23,195 nucleotides of DNA from an uncultured Peptococcaceae bacterium (GCA_902492275.1 CABUKW010000033.1:1-23195); one strand, 5' to 3'. Counted from the first letter of the stretch, positions 1-7,016 are shown. The notes: a model not told the origin generated them from the sequence alone. Numbers and translations: made by a program.

Positions 1-524
1 CAGAGGAAATTCTTGCTTACGTGGAGCAAAATCGGTTGCAGGTAAAATATTTGCTGAATACCCACGGTCATTTTGACCACATTCAGGCCAACGACGCCAT
101 ACGGGCAAAAACAGGGGCTCTGTTGGCCATCCATGCCGATGATGTGGAGCTTTTGACATCGCCGGAAAAGGTTAGTGCCGGGATGATGTCTGTCGTACAT
201 GGCTGCCGGGAGCCGGAGCTTGTTTTGCATAACGGTGATACCATTGCCTTTGGCCCCTATCAGTTGCGAGTTATTTATACGCCGGGACACAGCAAGGGCG
301 GCTGCTGTTTTTATGAGGTGCAGGAGAAGGTTTGCTTTACCGGCGATACGTTGTTTCGCGGCAGCATTGGCCGCACTGATTTATATGGCGGCAACTATGC
401 GGTGCTGTTGAAATCGGTGCGGGAGCGGTTGCAGGTGGTGGCCGATGATGTCACCATTTATCCCGGTCACGGACCAGAAAGTACAATGGCTTTTGAACGC
501 CGGGCCAATCCTTATTTAACATGA
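1..524 (+). CDS. MBL-fold metal hydrolase, glyoxalase II-like (5' truncated)
   Basis: The frame is open to the left edge of the window, with the first complete codon at position 3, so the true start lies outside. The protein carries the zinc-binding motif THGHFDH, then PGHSKGG, the metal-bridging FTGDTLF segment followed by RGSIGRTD, and the C-terminal YPGHGPES motif. This is the metallo-beta-lactamase fold of the hydroxyacylglutathione-hydrolase (GloB-like) group, which hydrolyses thioesters in the cytoplasm. The exact substrate cannot be read from sequence. The last four bases overlap the start of hemZ (ATGA), so the two genes are translationally coupled. In many Firmicutes this hydrolase precedes hemZ, often after relA and dtd, so those genes may lie just to the left; that is inference. 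Confidence 0.88.
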   Translation, partial: EEILAYVEQNRLQVKYLLNTHGHFDHIQANDAIRAKTGALLAIHADDVELLTSPEKVSAGMMSVVHGCREPELVLHNGDTIAFGPYQLRVIYTPGHSKGGCCFYEVQEKVCFTGDTLFRGSIGRTDLYGGNYAVLLKSVRERLQVVADDVTIYPGHGPESTMAFERRANPYLT

Positions 525-1951
525 GCGGACAATTTTATTTAGCGCCTGCGGCCCAAAGGTACCGTCAGACAATTTTTGATATAATCCGTATCTTTTTTCC
601 CGATTTTCAGTGGGCCAAGACGGAAGAAGAGAACGTTCTGGTAGATGTGGAAACTGGTGAACAGACCTGGAGGTTGCAGATAGGTTCTGACAGGTCTGTT
701 TTTTCTGTGCAGGGATTGGATGAAAACCAACGGCGCCGGTTGTTAAAGCAGCAGGTCTATCATAGGCTTCAAAAGCTGACCGGTCAGTCCCAGCATCCGT
801 GGGGCATCATGACCGGTATTCGGCCCACCAAAATTGTACACCGGGAGCGGGACGCCGGCTTGTCGGAGGCGGCCATTGGGCAGAAATTACAGTCCGATTA
901 TTTGGTCGATGACGAAAAAACGCAGCTTTTGTTAGAAGTCACCAGACGGCAGCGGCCCTTTTTGCTGGACAAGCAGCAGGCGAAGGCCCTGGTCAGCATT
1001 TATTTGAGCATTCCCTTTTGTCCGACCCGCTGCGCCTATTGCTCTTTTCCGTCCTTTTGCCTGCCCAAGCCTGCGTTGCAGGAAGCCTATTTAACCAATC
1101 TATTGGCCGAATGCCAAGCGGTGGGGCAAGTGCTTAATCGGCAGCAGATACAAATTCAAACAGTGTATATTGGCGGGGGAACGCCCACCAGCTTGTCGGC
1201 GGCACAGTTGGAGCGGGTCTTGTCCGGCGTGCAGCAATATTTGGGCGGAGCCAGTCTTGCGGAGTTTACGGTAGAGGCGGGCCGGGCTGACACCATTTCT
1301 TTAGAAAAATTGCAGTTATTGCACGATTACGGCGTCGGGCGTATCAGCATCAATCCCCAGACTTTTTCGCAGGCGACGTTGCAGTGCATTGGCCGTCGGC
1401 ATACGGTGCAGCAACTGTTGGACGTTTACGCTATGGCCCGACAGGTGGGCTTTGACAGTATCAATATGGATTTGATTACCGGCTTGCCCGGCGAAACTGC
1501 GGCCGATTTTGTCCATAGCTTGGAACAGATTGCCCAGTTGCAGCCGGAAAATCTCACCGTACACACCTTAGCCATCAAGCGCACAGCGGCGTTACAGTTG
1601 GAGGCGATGCCCCAGCAGCAAGGTCAGATTGTGCAGCAGATGCAAGGGGAATTGCGGCAGTGGCTGATAAAACAGCGCTATGGGCCCTATTATTTATACC
1701 GGCAAAAACACATGGTGGGGGACCAGGAGAATGTGGGGTACTGCCTGCCTGGAAAAGAATCTATTTATAATATTCAAATGATGGAGGAACGGCAGACCAT
1801 TTTAGGACTGGGCGTCGGCTCTGCTTCCAAATATGTTAATTCAGACGATTGGACCTTACAGCAGACCAACAATCCGAAGGATTTATATGATTATAACCAG
1901 CGGATTGAAGAGCTGATTGATAAAAAAATTGCCCGCATTGGGGCAATGTAA
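521..1951 (+). CDS. hemZ: HemZ-type radical SAM coproporphyrinogen III oxidase-like protein
   Basis: This 476-residue protein is close to the usual HemZ length of about 500. A roughly 150-residue N-terminal domain contains the HemZ-typical WGIMTGIRPTK segment. The radical SAM core follows, with cluster cysteines C167, C171 and C174 (CPTRCAYC). The glycine-rich VYIGGGTPTSL and the DLITGLPGET segments are typical of the HemN/HemZ group. HemZ is named for oxygen-independent coproporphyrinogen III oxidation, but its in vivo role in many anaerobes is unsettled and no other haem gene is in this window. The start ATG overlaps the stop of the upstream hydrolase by 4 nt. A 7-bp hairpin lies over the stop codon. 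Confidence 0.9.
   Translation: MSGQFYLAPAAQRYRQTIFDIIRIFFPDFQWAKTEEENVLVDVETGEQTWRLQIGSDRSVFSVQGLDENQRRRLLKQQVYHRLQKLTGQSQHPWGIMTGIRPTKIVHRERDAGLSEAAIGQKLQSDYLVDDEKTQLLLEVTRRQRPFLLDKQQAKALVSIYLSIPFCPTRCAYCSFPSFCLPKPALQEAYLTNLLAECQAVGQVLNRQQIQIQTVYIGGGTPTSLSAAQLERVLSGVQQYLGGASLAEFTVEAGRADTISLEKLQLLHDYGVGRISINPQTFSQATLQCIGRRHTVQQLLDVYAMARQVGFDSINMDLITGLPGETAADFVHSLEQIAQLQPENLTVHTLAIKRTAALQLEAMPQQQGQIVQQMQGELRQWLIKQRYGPYYLYRQKHMVGDQENVGYCLPGKESIYNIQMMEERQTILGLGVGSASKYVNSDDWTLQQTNNPKDLYDYNQRIEELIDKKIARIGAM
1928..1947 (-). terminator. Possible leftward terminator at the hemZ 3' end
   Basis: ATTGCCC at 1928-1934 pairs with GGGCAAT at 1941-1947 around a 6-nt loop. Read on the minus strand, the right side of the stem runs directly into a row of T residues (the A-run 1922-1928), which is the layout of an intrinsic terminator for leftward transcription. 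No minus-strand gene sits immediately to the right, so it could block antisense reading into hemZ. It could also be a chance product of the Lys-Lys-Ile-Ala-Arg-Ile-Gly codons. Confidence 0.3.
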
Positions 1952-1974
1952 TTGGGGTATGTTGTATCAGGCTA

Positions 1975-2007
1975 TCGCAGAACAATGTGGTTATTGGTTC
2001 TCTGCGA
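1975..2007 (+). other. Hairpin in the hemZ-lysE spacer
   Basis: TCGCAGAACAAT at 1975-1986 can pair with ATTGGTTCTCTGCGA at 1993-2007, using about 12 pairs and small bulges. No T-run follows, so it is not an obvious terminator. The 160-nt spacer (1952-2111) contains no recognisable lysine riboswitch or T-box core. The hairpin may be a leader element for the exporter gene or a relic of a rearrangement. Confidence 0.35.
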
Positions 2008-2111
2008 TGGCGTTTGTTTGCAGCGCGTTCTAGTCGTCTGGATGCGAATACGCTTTTGCCAGTTGCTCAATCCTTAGGATGGAAGAGGTGGCTGGTTTGG
2101 AGGAGAACGAT

Positions 2112-2735
2112 ATGTATTATTGGGGACAAGGATTTTTGTTGGGGCTGGCTTATGTGGCGCCTATTGGGATGCAAAATCTGTTTGTACTGAACAATGCGTT
2201 GCTTTATCAACGCAGGCAGGCTTTATTTGCCGCTTGCGTGGTAATTTTTTTTGATGTGACGTTATCGTTGGCTTGTTTTTTCGGCATTGGCGCCCTTATG
2301 GAGCGATATATTTGGCTGCAGACAGGAACGTTATTGATAGGCGGTATTTTGGTATTGACAATTGGAATTGGCCTACTTGGGAAAAAGACGCAGATGCCGC
2401 CCACAGAATCCAGTAAAGCGTTGTCCGTTGGTGCTTTGTTGAAAGAAGCTTGTATTGTGACCTGGTGTAATCCACAGGCTATTTTGGACGGCACTATGAT
2501 GCTAGGCGCTTTTCGTGCCGTTTTGCCAGCGACGCAGTCGATAGTTTTTCTTTTTGGCGTTGTCAGCGCTTCCTGCGTATGGTTTTTGGGGTTTACGCTG
2601 CTTGTATCTTGGCTTGGTCAGCGATTTTCTTCCGCCGTTTTGCGTGCCATCAATGTACTCTGCGGCGCAGTCCTTGTTTTTTATGGGGCAAACCTGCTGC
2701 TGCAGTTTCTCAAACTGACTTTGGGAGGAACTTGA
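2112..2735 (+). CDS. LysE/ArgO-family amino acid exporter
   Basis: A 207-residue hydrophobic protein with about six predicted membrane helices, the usual length for LysE/RhtB exporters. The N-terminal GLAYVAPIGMQNLFVLNNAL matches the family signature (Gly-x-Gln-Asn-x-x-Val-Leu), and the CNPQAILDG segment in the middle corresponds to the conserved Asn-Pro of the second half. Such proteins export basic amino acids or small metabolites through the cytoplasmic membrane; the substrate is not predictable here. ATG 2112 is preferred because GGAGGAG at 2099-2105 lies 6 nt upstream, whereas the in-frame ATG at 2079 has no ribosome site. No divergent LysG-type regulator is present. The stop codon overlaps the -35 box of the csoR promoter. 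Confidence 0.85.
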   Translation: MYYWGQGFLLGLAYVAPIGMQNLFVLNNALLYQRRQALFAACVVIFFDVTLSLACFFGIGALMERYIWLQTGTLLIGGILVLTIGIGLLGKKTQMPPTESSKALSVGALLKEACIVTWCNPQAILDGTMMLGAFRAVLPATQSIVFLFGVVSASCVWFLGFTLLVSWLGQRFSSAVLRAINVLCGAVLVFYGANLLLQFLKLTLGGT

Positions 2736-2760
2736 CAAACTGGCAGATTCACAGGATAAT
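2732..2760 (+). promoter_or_regulatory. csoR promoter
   Basis: A perfect -35 box TTGACA (2732-2737), a 17-nt spacer and a 5/6 match -10 box GATAAT (2755-2760) predict transcription starting near 2767. The -35 box includes the TGA stop codon of the exporter gene. This is among the best sigma-A-type promoters in the window. Confidence 0.75.
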
Positions 2761-2766
2761 AAATAG

Positions 2767-2782
2767 ATACCCCTAATCGTAT
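2767..2782 (+). promoter_or_regulatory. Candidate CsoR operator
   Basis: ATACCCCTAATCGTAT has ATAC/GTAT ends around a C-run, resembling CsoR sites of the ATACCC...GTAT kind known for Bacillus copZA. It lies at the predicted transcription start and ends at the csoR ribosome site (GGAGG 2783-2787), so binding would block csoR expression (autoregulation). The right half-site is weak in G, which lowers confidence. Confidence 0.4.
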
Positions 2783-2794
2783 GGAGGAATGAAC

Positions 2795-3070
2795 ATGAGA
2801 CAATGTATGGACGCCGAAAATTTGCATCGGCGCTTAAAAAAGATTATTGGTCAGGTACAGGCCATCGACCGTATGGTGGATGAGGATGTGCCCTGTGAGG
2901 ATGTTTTGGCCCAAATCAACGCCGCCAAATCAGCGCTGCATAAAGCGGGACAGGTGGTTTTGGAAGGGCATATCAAACACTGTGTGCGGGATGGCATCGA
3001 GCATGGCGACGCCGATCAGACCATTGCCAATTTTACCAAAGCAGTAGAACGATTTGCCAATATGAAGTAG
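2795..3070 (+). CDS. csoR: CsoR-family metal-sensing transcriptional repressor
   Basis: A 91-residue all-helical DUF156 protein. Counting from the ATG at 2795, the sensing residues are C34, H59 and C63, with the spacing (25 and 4) of the C-H-C copper(I) site of CsoR. The persulfide sensor CstR keeps the two cysteines but lacks the histidine, so copper sensing is favoured. ATG 2795 has GGAGG at 2783-2787 with a 7-nt gap; the in-frame ATG at 2789 is only one base from that site. It has its own promoter and a candidate operator. No copper ATPase or chaperone gene is adjacent, so its targets probably lie elsewhere, unless it regulates only itself. Confidence 0.88.
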   Translation: MRQCMDAENLHRRLKKIIGQVQAIDRMVDEDVPCEDVLAQINAAKSALHKAGQVVLEGHIKHCVRDGIEHGDADQTIANFTKAVERFANMK

Positions 3071-3135
3071 CCGTTTTCGGATTGCAAGGGGGATTGGCTT
3101 TATGGGCGAGCTATCCCGGAAAAAAGTTGCGGGAA

Positions 3136-3233
3136 AGAGAAGGGCTGTTGCGTTTCGCGCAGCTGTTTTTTGTGTCATCCGGATTGTAGGATGATCCAAA
3201 AAACAGAGACGCTTGACGCAGCAGCCTTTCTTT
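3136..3233. terminator. Long imperfect hairpin, likely bidirectional terminator
   Basis: Arms 3136-3180 and 3189-3233 pair over 45 positions around the 8-nt loop GGATTGTA, with about six mismatches and a few G-U pairs. Short T-rich tracts flank the right side (TTTCTTTGTT), and A/G-rich sequence flanks the left. It sits between convergent genes (csoR rightward, UPF0173 hydrolase leftward), so two-way termination is the simplest role. The length is well beyond a normal terminator, so a small palindromic repeat element is an alternative. Confidence 0.6.
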
Positions 3234-3252
3234 GTTATTGCGGGATTGTTTG

Positions 3253-3942
3253 TTATAGTTCTAAACAATCCTCCGGTTGCAATACGGGACAGGGAATGCC
3301 GTAATTGAGCAATTGGTTGGAAAAGAAATTGGCATTTTGTTCGATAACCGGAAAGGTATTATAGTGCATGGGGATTACTTGCCGGGCGCGCAGAGCGCGG
3401 GCGGCAAGCATGGCATCCTTGATATCCATGGTGAAGTTTCCGCCGATGGGCAGCAGAGCAACGTCGATTCGGTTGGCGTTGCCCAAAAGTGTCATTTCAT
3501 GGCTGAGACCGGTGTCGCCGGCATGGTAGATCGTTTTGCCGTCTATGGTGAGCAAAAAGCCGGCCGGATTGCCCAGATACAGAACCTGACCGTTTTCTTC
3601 CAAGCCAGAGCTGTGCAGGGCCGGCGTCATTTTTACATAGCCGAAGTCAAATTGATAGCCGCCGCCGATATTCATGCCGTGGAAATTGGTGACGCCTTTT
3701 CCCTGTAGGTAGGTAATGATTTCAGGGTTGCAGATTACCAGACAGCCGGTGCGTTTGGCAATGCTGACGGTGTCGCCGATGTGGTCCCAGTGTCCGTGGG
3801 TCAGCAAAATGACATCGGGAGAAAGCTCTTCCGCTGCAATTTTAGCTTGACTGTTGCCAGTGAGAAAGGGATCAATGAGTAGATGGGTGTTGTTTTCGGT
3901 AAAAATGGAAAAACAAGCATGCCCGTGAAATTGTAATTTCAT
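3253..3942 (-). CDS. UPF0173 metal-dependent hydrolase (YtkL-like, MBL fold)
   Basis: This 229-residue protein is the usual family length (B. subtilis YtkL is about 227). It has HGHACFSI at the N-terminus, the zinc motif H49-x-H51-x-D53-H54, a YHAGDTG segment with the bridging aspartate, and the IPMHYNTFP segment near the C-terminus. This is the UPF0173 branch of the metallo-beta-lactamase superfamily; the physiological substrate is not established. The start has GGAGG on the minus strand with a rather long gap of about 12 nt. The gene lies 45 nt downstream of a 60-residue leftward gene and is probably cotranscribed with it. It ends just before the long hairpin. Confidence 0.9.
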   Translation of the reverse strand: MKLQFHGHACFSIFTENNTHLLIDPFLTGNSQAKIAAEELSPDVILLTHGHWDHIGDTVSIAKRTGCLVICNPEIITYLQGKGVTNFHGMNIGGGYQFDFGYVKMTPALHSSGLEENGQVLYLGNPAGFLLTIDGKTIYHAGDTGLSHEMTLLGNANRIDVALLPIGGNFTMDIKDAMLAARALRARQVIPMHYNTFPVIEQNANFFSNQLLNYGIPCPVLQPEDCLEL

Positions 3943-3987
3943 AATTAAGAAGCAACCTCCTGCCGATTGCCTAAGACGAGATATCGC

Positions 3988-4170
3988 TCAGGCTTTGTTT
4001 ACGAGATGATTGAGTGTCGCTTGCCATTGCTGGAAAATTTCCTGCTTTCGCTGTTGTTTTTGTTGTTTGATAAATTGCTCTACGAAAAATAATTGCTGGC
4101 TGTCTAGCTGACCAATCAGTTCTTTCACAGGCAGCACTGCTTCATCCTCATAGATAATTTTAATCTGCAT
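3988..4170 (-). CDS. Small hypothetical protein, 60 residues
   Basis: A short frame with an AAAAGGAG ribosome site about 10 nt before the ATG at 4170. Upstream in-frame codons up to 4233 lack such a site, so 4170 is chosen. The protein begins with a strand-like MQIKIIYEDE segment and continues as a charged, glutamine-rich helix (QFIKQQKQQRKQEIFQQWQ). It has no signal peptide or membrane segment and I recognise no family. A TATAAT sequence on the minus strand (4244-4239) could be its -10 box, but no good -35 box is visible. Its placement just before the UPF0173 hydrolase suggests a shared transcript. The function is unknown. Confidence 0.6.
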   Translation of the reverse strand: MQIKIIYEDEAVLPVKELIGQLDSQQLFFVEQFIKQQKQQRKQEIFQQWQATLNHLVNKA

Positions 4171-4359
4171 AATGTTCCGACTCCTTTTCTGCAGACCCCA
4201 ACGGGCCTGTTTGGTATCCTTATGATTTGGCATGTAGGATTATAATAGCGCTGTATTTAGCATAGCACACAAGTGTCGGCAGTTCTATGCGAAATTTCTG
4301 GAAAGCTGGTAAGCGAGCAAAGGAACTTTACATCAAATAAAACAGAAGAACGTGTTGTG

Positions 4360-4404
4360 AAAAAACAGGCTGTGCGCCGATCGAAAAAGCGCTGCAGCCT
4401 GTTT
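4360..4404 (-). terminator. Intrinsic terminator of the cyclophilin gene
   Basis: On the minus strand AAACAGGCTG and CAGCCTGTTT (4395-4404 and 4363-4372) form a perfect 10-bp stem. An inner GCGC/GCGC pairing extends it, and six T residues follow (A-run 4360-4365 on the plus strand). It starts about 23 nt after the isomerase stop codon. Confidence 0.85.
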
Positions 4405-4426
4405 GCGTGTTGCCAAGCGGCAGAAA

Positions 4427-4948
4427 TTACATTTTTTTAGGTTCCGGATAGTCAACCCCAAAGGTTTCTACGGTCATTTCTTTGATGATTTCTGGAGATA
4501 CCGGTTTATCGCCATAGCCGGTCTGTACTTCGGCAATGCGGTTTACTTCGTCCATGCCTTCAATCACTTTGCCGAAGGCGGCGTATTGACCGTCTAAATG
4601 GGGCGCATTGCGATGCATGATGAAAAATTGGCTGCCGGCAGAATCGGGATGCATGGAACGCGCCATGGAAATAACGCCCGGTTCATGTTTTAAGTCGTTT
4701 TGGAAACGGTTCTGGTTAAATTCCCCTTTGATGCTGTAGCCTGGGCCTCCCATTCCATTGCCGTTCGGGCAACCGCCCTGAATCATAAAGCCGTAAATAA
4801 CGCGGTGAAAGGTCAGGTTGTTATAGAACCCTTTTTTCACCAGGGAAATAAAATTGTTGACAGTGTTTGGCGCAACTTCTGGATATAATTCAATTTTTAC
4901 AGAGTTGCCGCTGTTCATAGTCATGGTGACAATTGGATTTTGAGCCAT
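4427..4948 (-). CDS. Cyclophilin-type peptidyl-prolyl cis-trans isomerase
   Basis: A 173-residue cytoplasmic cyclophilin (no signal peptide), which catalyses cis-trans isomerisation of Xaa-Pro bonds in protein folding. The active-site block FHRVIYGFMIQGG contains the catalytic arginine; GSQFFI and HLDGQYAAFGKVIEG are the other hallmark segments. The ATG at 4948 has GGAGGA at 4961-4956 with a 7-nt gap, so it is preferred over the TTG two codons upstream. A promoter (TTGCAA, 16 nt, TATGAT, minus strand) and a strong terminator bracket the gene, making it a single-gene unit divergent from the glucosaminidase gene. Confidence 0.93.
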   Translation of the reverse strand: MAQNPIVTMTMNSGNSVKIELYPEVAPNTVNNFISLVKKGFYNNLTFHRVIYGFMIQGGCPNGNGMGGPGYSIKGEFNQNRFQNDLKHEPGVISMARSMHPDSAGSQFFIMHRNAPHLDGQYAAFGKVIEGMDEVNRIAEVQTGYGDKPVSPEIIKEMTVETFGVDYPEPKKM

Positions 4949-4990
4949 AATCAATTCCTCCAGTAAGAAAAAAATTTTTGTGATGCATTT

Positions 4991-5018
4991 ATCATATCAC
5001 ATAATAAATTATTTGCAA
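4991..5018 (-). promoter_or_regulatory. Promoter of the cyclophilin gene
   Basis: On the minus strand a -35-like TTGCAA (5018-5013), a 16-nt spacer and a -10 box TATGAT (4996-4991) lie about 40 nt upstream of the start codon. The surrounding 226-nt divergent region (4955-5180) is very AT-rich. Confidence 0.5.
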
Positions 5019-5113
5019 AATAAAAAAATCCTGCTGAAACTAGGAATTTTATAAAAATAAGAATGATTTCTATGCATTTTCATAAAAAATAATGAAAAAA
5101 TAGCGGAAAAGGG

Positions 5114-5143
5114 CAGACAAACCGATAAAAAATGTGCTAGAAT
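5114..5143 (+). promoter_or_regulatory. Promoter of the glucosaminidase gene
   Basis: An extended -10 sequence TGCTAGAAT (5135-5143) has a 4/6 -35 match CAGACA (5114-5119) 18 nt before the -10 hexamer. The predicted transcript starts near 5150, about 30 nt before the ATG. Confidence 0.5.
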
Positions 5144-5180
5144 ATTAAAATAAAAATAGGAATTTTCGGAGTTTCGGGGA

Positions 5181-6320
5181 ATGGAGCGATTGTTTTTGCA
5201 GAAGAAAACTTTTTTTGCAGGAGCAGTTTTGGCACTGTGGGCAATGACTGGAGTGCCTGCTGCCAGTGCAACAGACGATTTGCAGCTGATTATTAATAAT
5301 CAGCTATATTTACAGACTGCGCAGCAAGCGGGACCGCAGTTGGTGGGAGAACGGGTTTATGTGCCGTTGCGTTTGATTGGGGAAGCCTTGGGCTATCAAG
5401 TTACATGGGTGGAGGCGCAGCGTCAGGTGCGCATCACAACAACCGATGGCGTAGAAACGACGGCAACTGATGATGCAGCAGCGGCGGAGGACGGGCCCAT
5501 TACGATTTTAATCGACGGCGTTGCTTTGACGGCGGAGGATACGATGGGAGCGCCTTTCCTGACGGAAACCGGACAGACGATGATTCCGCTGCGTTTGGTC
5601 GGGGAAGCGCTGCACTGTGAAGTGTTATGGCAGGACGGCGTTGTGATTGTTACAGAAATTGTACAGCCTGTTGTACCGGCAGAGCCGGAGGAGACAACAG
5701 AGCAACAGTCTGCGGAACAGCGTTATTATGATTTGACTATCCAAGGAACCAATGTTGCGACTGCGGCGCAGTTAAATGCATATTTAGACAGAAAAGAAGC
5801 CGATATCCGCGCCATGATGGAACGCAATTATCCAGAACAAGGGTTTACGCCTTTTCCAGACAATATCGCGGAGCTTTATATCGAAATCGGCAAAAAATAT
5901 CATATTCGCGGTGATTTGGCCTTTGCACAGGCTTTGAAAGAAACGGGCTATTTTCAGTTCTATGGCAGTGTGCAGGCTTTTCAGAATAATTTTTGCGGTT
6001 TAGGTGCGTCCGGCGTGGAAAACACTGGCGGGGAAGCGTTAAATGGGGCGGATCCCAGCAGAGTTTATTCGATTCCCGGACTGCATGGTTTAACCTTTCA
6101 GACAGTGGCCGATGGTGTGGAGGCCCATATTCAGCATTTATATGCCTACACTACAACAGACGACTTGCCTGCCGGCTGTCAGTTATTGGACCCGCGTTTC
6201 GGCTATGTCAAACGGGGCGTGGCAGAAAAATGGGTGGACTTAGACGGCCGTTGGGCAATCCCCGGCGATGGCTATGGGGAAAGCATTATCAAGGATTACT
6301 GGTTGCCTGCGATTGAGTAA
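5181..6320 (+). CDS. Secreted glucosaminidase with two copper-amine-oxidase-like stalk domains
   Basis: A 379-residue exported protein. Residues 1-30 form a signal peptide (basic start, hydrophobic core, probable cleavage after ASA). Two repeats of the CuAO-N stalk type follow at about 36-90 and 105-160, each with the hallmark VPLRLIGEALG or IPLRLVGEALH. A linker rich in Glu, Thr and Gln leads to a glucosaminidase domain from about 190 to the end. Its likely catalytic glutamate lies in AQALKETGYF, followed by the substrate-site NNFCGLGA. It probably cleaves the peptidoglycan glycan chain outside the cell; the stalk domains are usually wall-associated. The start has CGGAG 8 nt upstream. xpt follows after 52 nt with no evident promoter, so some readthrough is possible. 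Confidence 0.85.
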   Translation: MERLFLQKKTFFAGAVLALWAMTGVPAASATDDLQLIINNQLYLQTAQQAGPQLVGERVYVPLRLIGEALGYQVTWVEAQRQVRITTTDGVETTATDDAAAAEDGPITILIDGVALTAEDTMGAPFLTETGQTMIPLRLVGEALHCEVLWQDGVVIVTEIVQPVVPAEPEETTEQQSAEQRYYDLTIQGTNVATAAQLNAYLDRKEADIRAMMERNYPEQGFTPFPDNIAELYIEIGKKYHIRGDLAFAQALKETGYFQFYGSVQAFQNNFCGLGASGVENTGGEALNGADPSRVYSIPGLHGLTFQTVADGVEAHIQHLYAYTTTDDLPAGCQLLDPRFGYVKRGVAEKWVDLDGRWAIPGDGYGESIIKDYWLPAIE

Positions 6321-6372
6321 GGCCAGACAGGCAGAAGTGTTAAGGAAGAATGAACAAGGGAGCAAGAAACAG

Positions 6373-6945
6373 ATGGAATTGTTGAAGAAAAGAATTCAGC
6401 AGGACGGCGTTGCCGTTGGCAGCAGCGTGTTGAAAGTGGACAGTTTTTTAAATCATCAAATAGACGTAACGTTATTTAATGAGATGGGCAAAGAGTTTCA
6501 GCGGCGGTTTGCAGGAGAACCGATTACTAAAATTTTAACGGTAGAAGAGTCTGGAATTGCAGTGGCTTGCATTGCCGCCCAATATTTTCAAAACGTACCG
6601 GTGGTGTTTGCTAAAAAGCAGGAAGCCAGTAATTTATCGAAGGATGTTTATGCCAGCAACGTATTTTCTTTTACCAAAAATAAAAATTATACCATTCGCG
6701 TAGATTGCAAATATCTGCAAGCCGGCGATTATGTGCTGATTTTAGATGATTTTTTGGCCAACGGCAATGCGGCGCTGGGTTTGATTGATTTGGTGGAACA
6801 GGCTGGCGGCAAGGTGGCCGGCATTGGCATTGTAATTGAAAAAGGCTTTCAAAGCGGCCGCAAGCTGTTGGAAGAGAAAGGCTACCGGGTGGAGTCTTTG
6901 GCCATTGTACAGCAAATTCAGGATGGAAAAGTAATTCTGGCCTGA
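6373..6945 (+). CDS. xpt: Xanthine phosphoribosyltransferase
   Basis: A 190-residue enzyme, the usual Xpt length, converting xanthine and PRPP to XMP in purine salvage. It shares MELLKKRIQQDG and LKVDSFLNHQID with B. subtilis Xpt from the first residues. The PRPP-binding loop is VLILDDFLANGNAA, and GIGIVIEKGFQSGR is near the C-terminus. ATG 6373 is preferred over in-frame codons back to 6268 because homology begins there and AAGGGAG lies 10 nt upstream. Unlike the well-known B. subtilis case, no purine riboswitch is seen upstream: only 52 nt separate it from the glucosaminidase gene. The purine operon promoter begins 5 nt after its stop codon. Confidence 0.93.
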   Translation: MELLKKRIQQDGVAVGSSVLKVDSFLNHQIDVTLFNEMGKEFQRRFAGEPITKILTVEESGIAVACIAAQYFQNVPVVFAKKQEASNLSKDVYASNVFSFTKNKNYTIRVDCKYLQAGDYVLILDDFLANGNAALGLIDLVEQAGGKVAGIGIVIEKGFQSGRKLLEEKGYRVESLAIVQQIQDGKVILA

Positions 6946-6949
6946 CAGG

Positions 6950-6978
6950 TTGCCGACAACGGATTTTTGTTATATAAT
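6950..6978 (+). promoter_or_regulatory. Purine operon promoter
   Basis: TTGCCG (6950-6955), exactly 17 nt, then a perfect -10 box TATAAT (6973-6978). The predicted start is near 6985, leaving a leader of only about 30 nt before purE, too short for a purine riboswitch. A small imperfect palindrome GTTGCCGACAAC (6949-6960) overlaps the -35 box and could be an operator. No PurR box of the Bacillus type is obvious. Confidence 0.7.
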
Positions 6979-7016
6979 AGTATTTTCTGATGCCTGACAA
7001 AAAGAGGAGGAATCAT

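Noticed and set aside
1987..2190. 67-residue frame overlapping the start of the LysE-type gene
   Set aside because: It is out of frame with the well-supported exporter gene, has no ribosome site and has an unlikely Trp/Arg/Cys-rich composition.
3277..3708. 143-residue plus-strand frame
   Set aside because: It lies wholly antisense to the UPF0173 hydrolase, whose zinc motif and length fit a known family.
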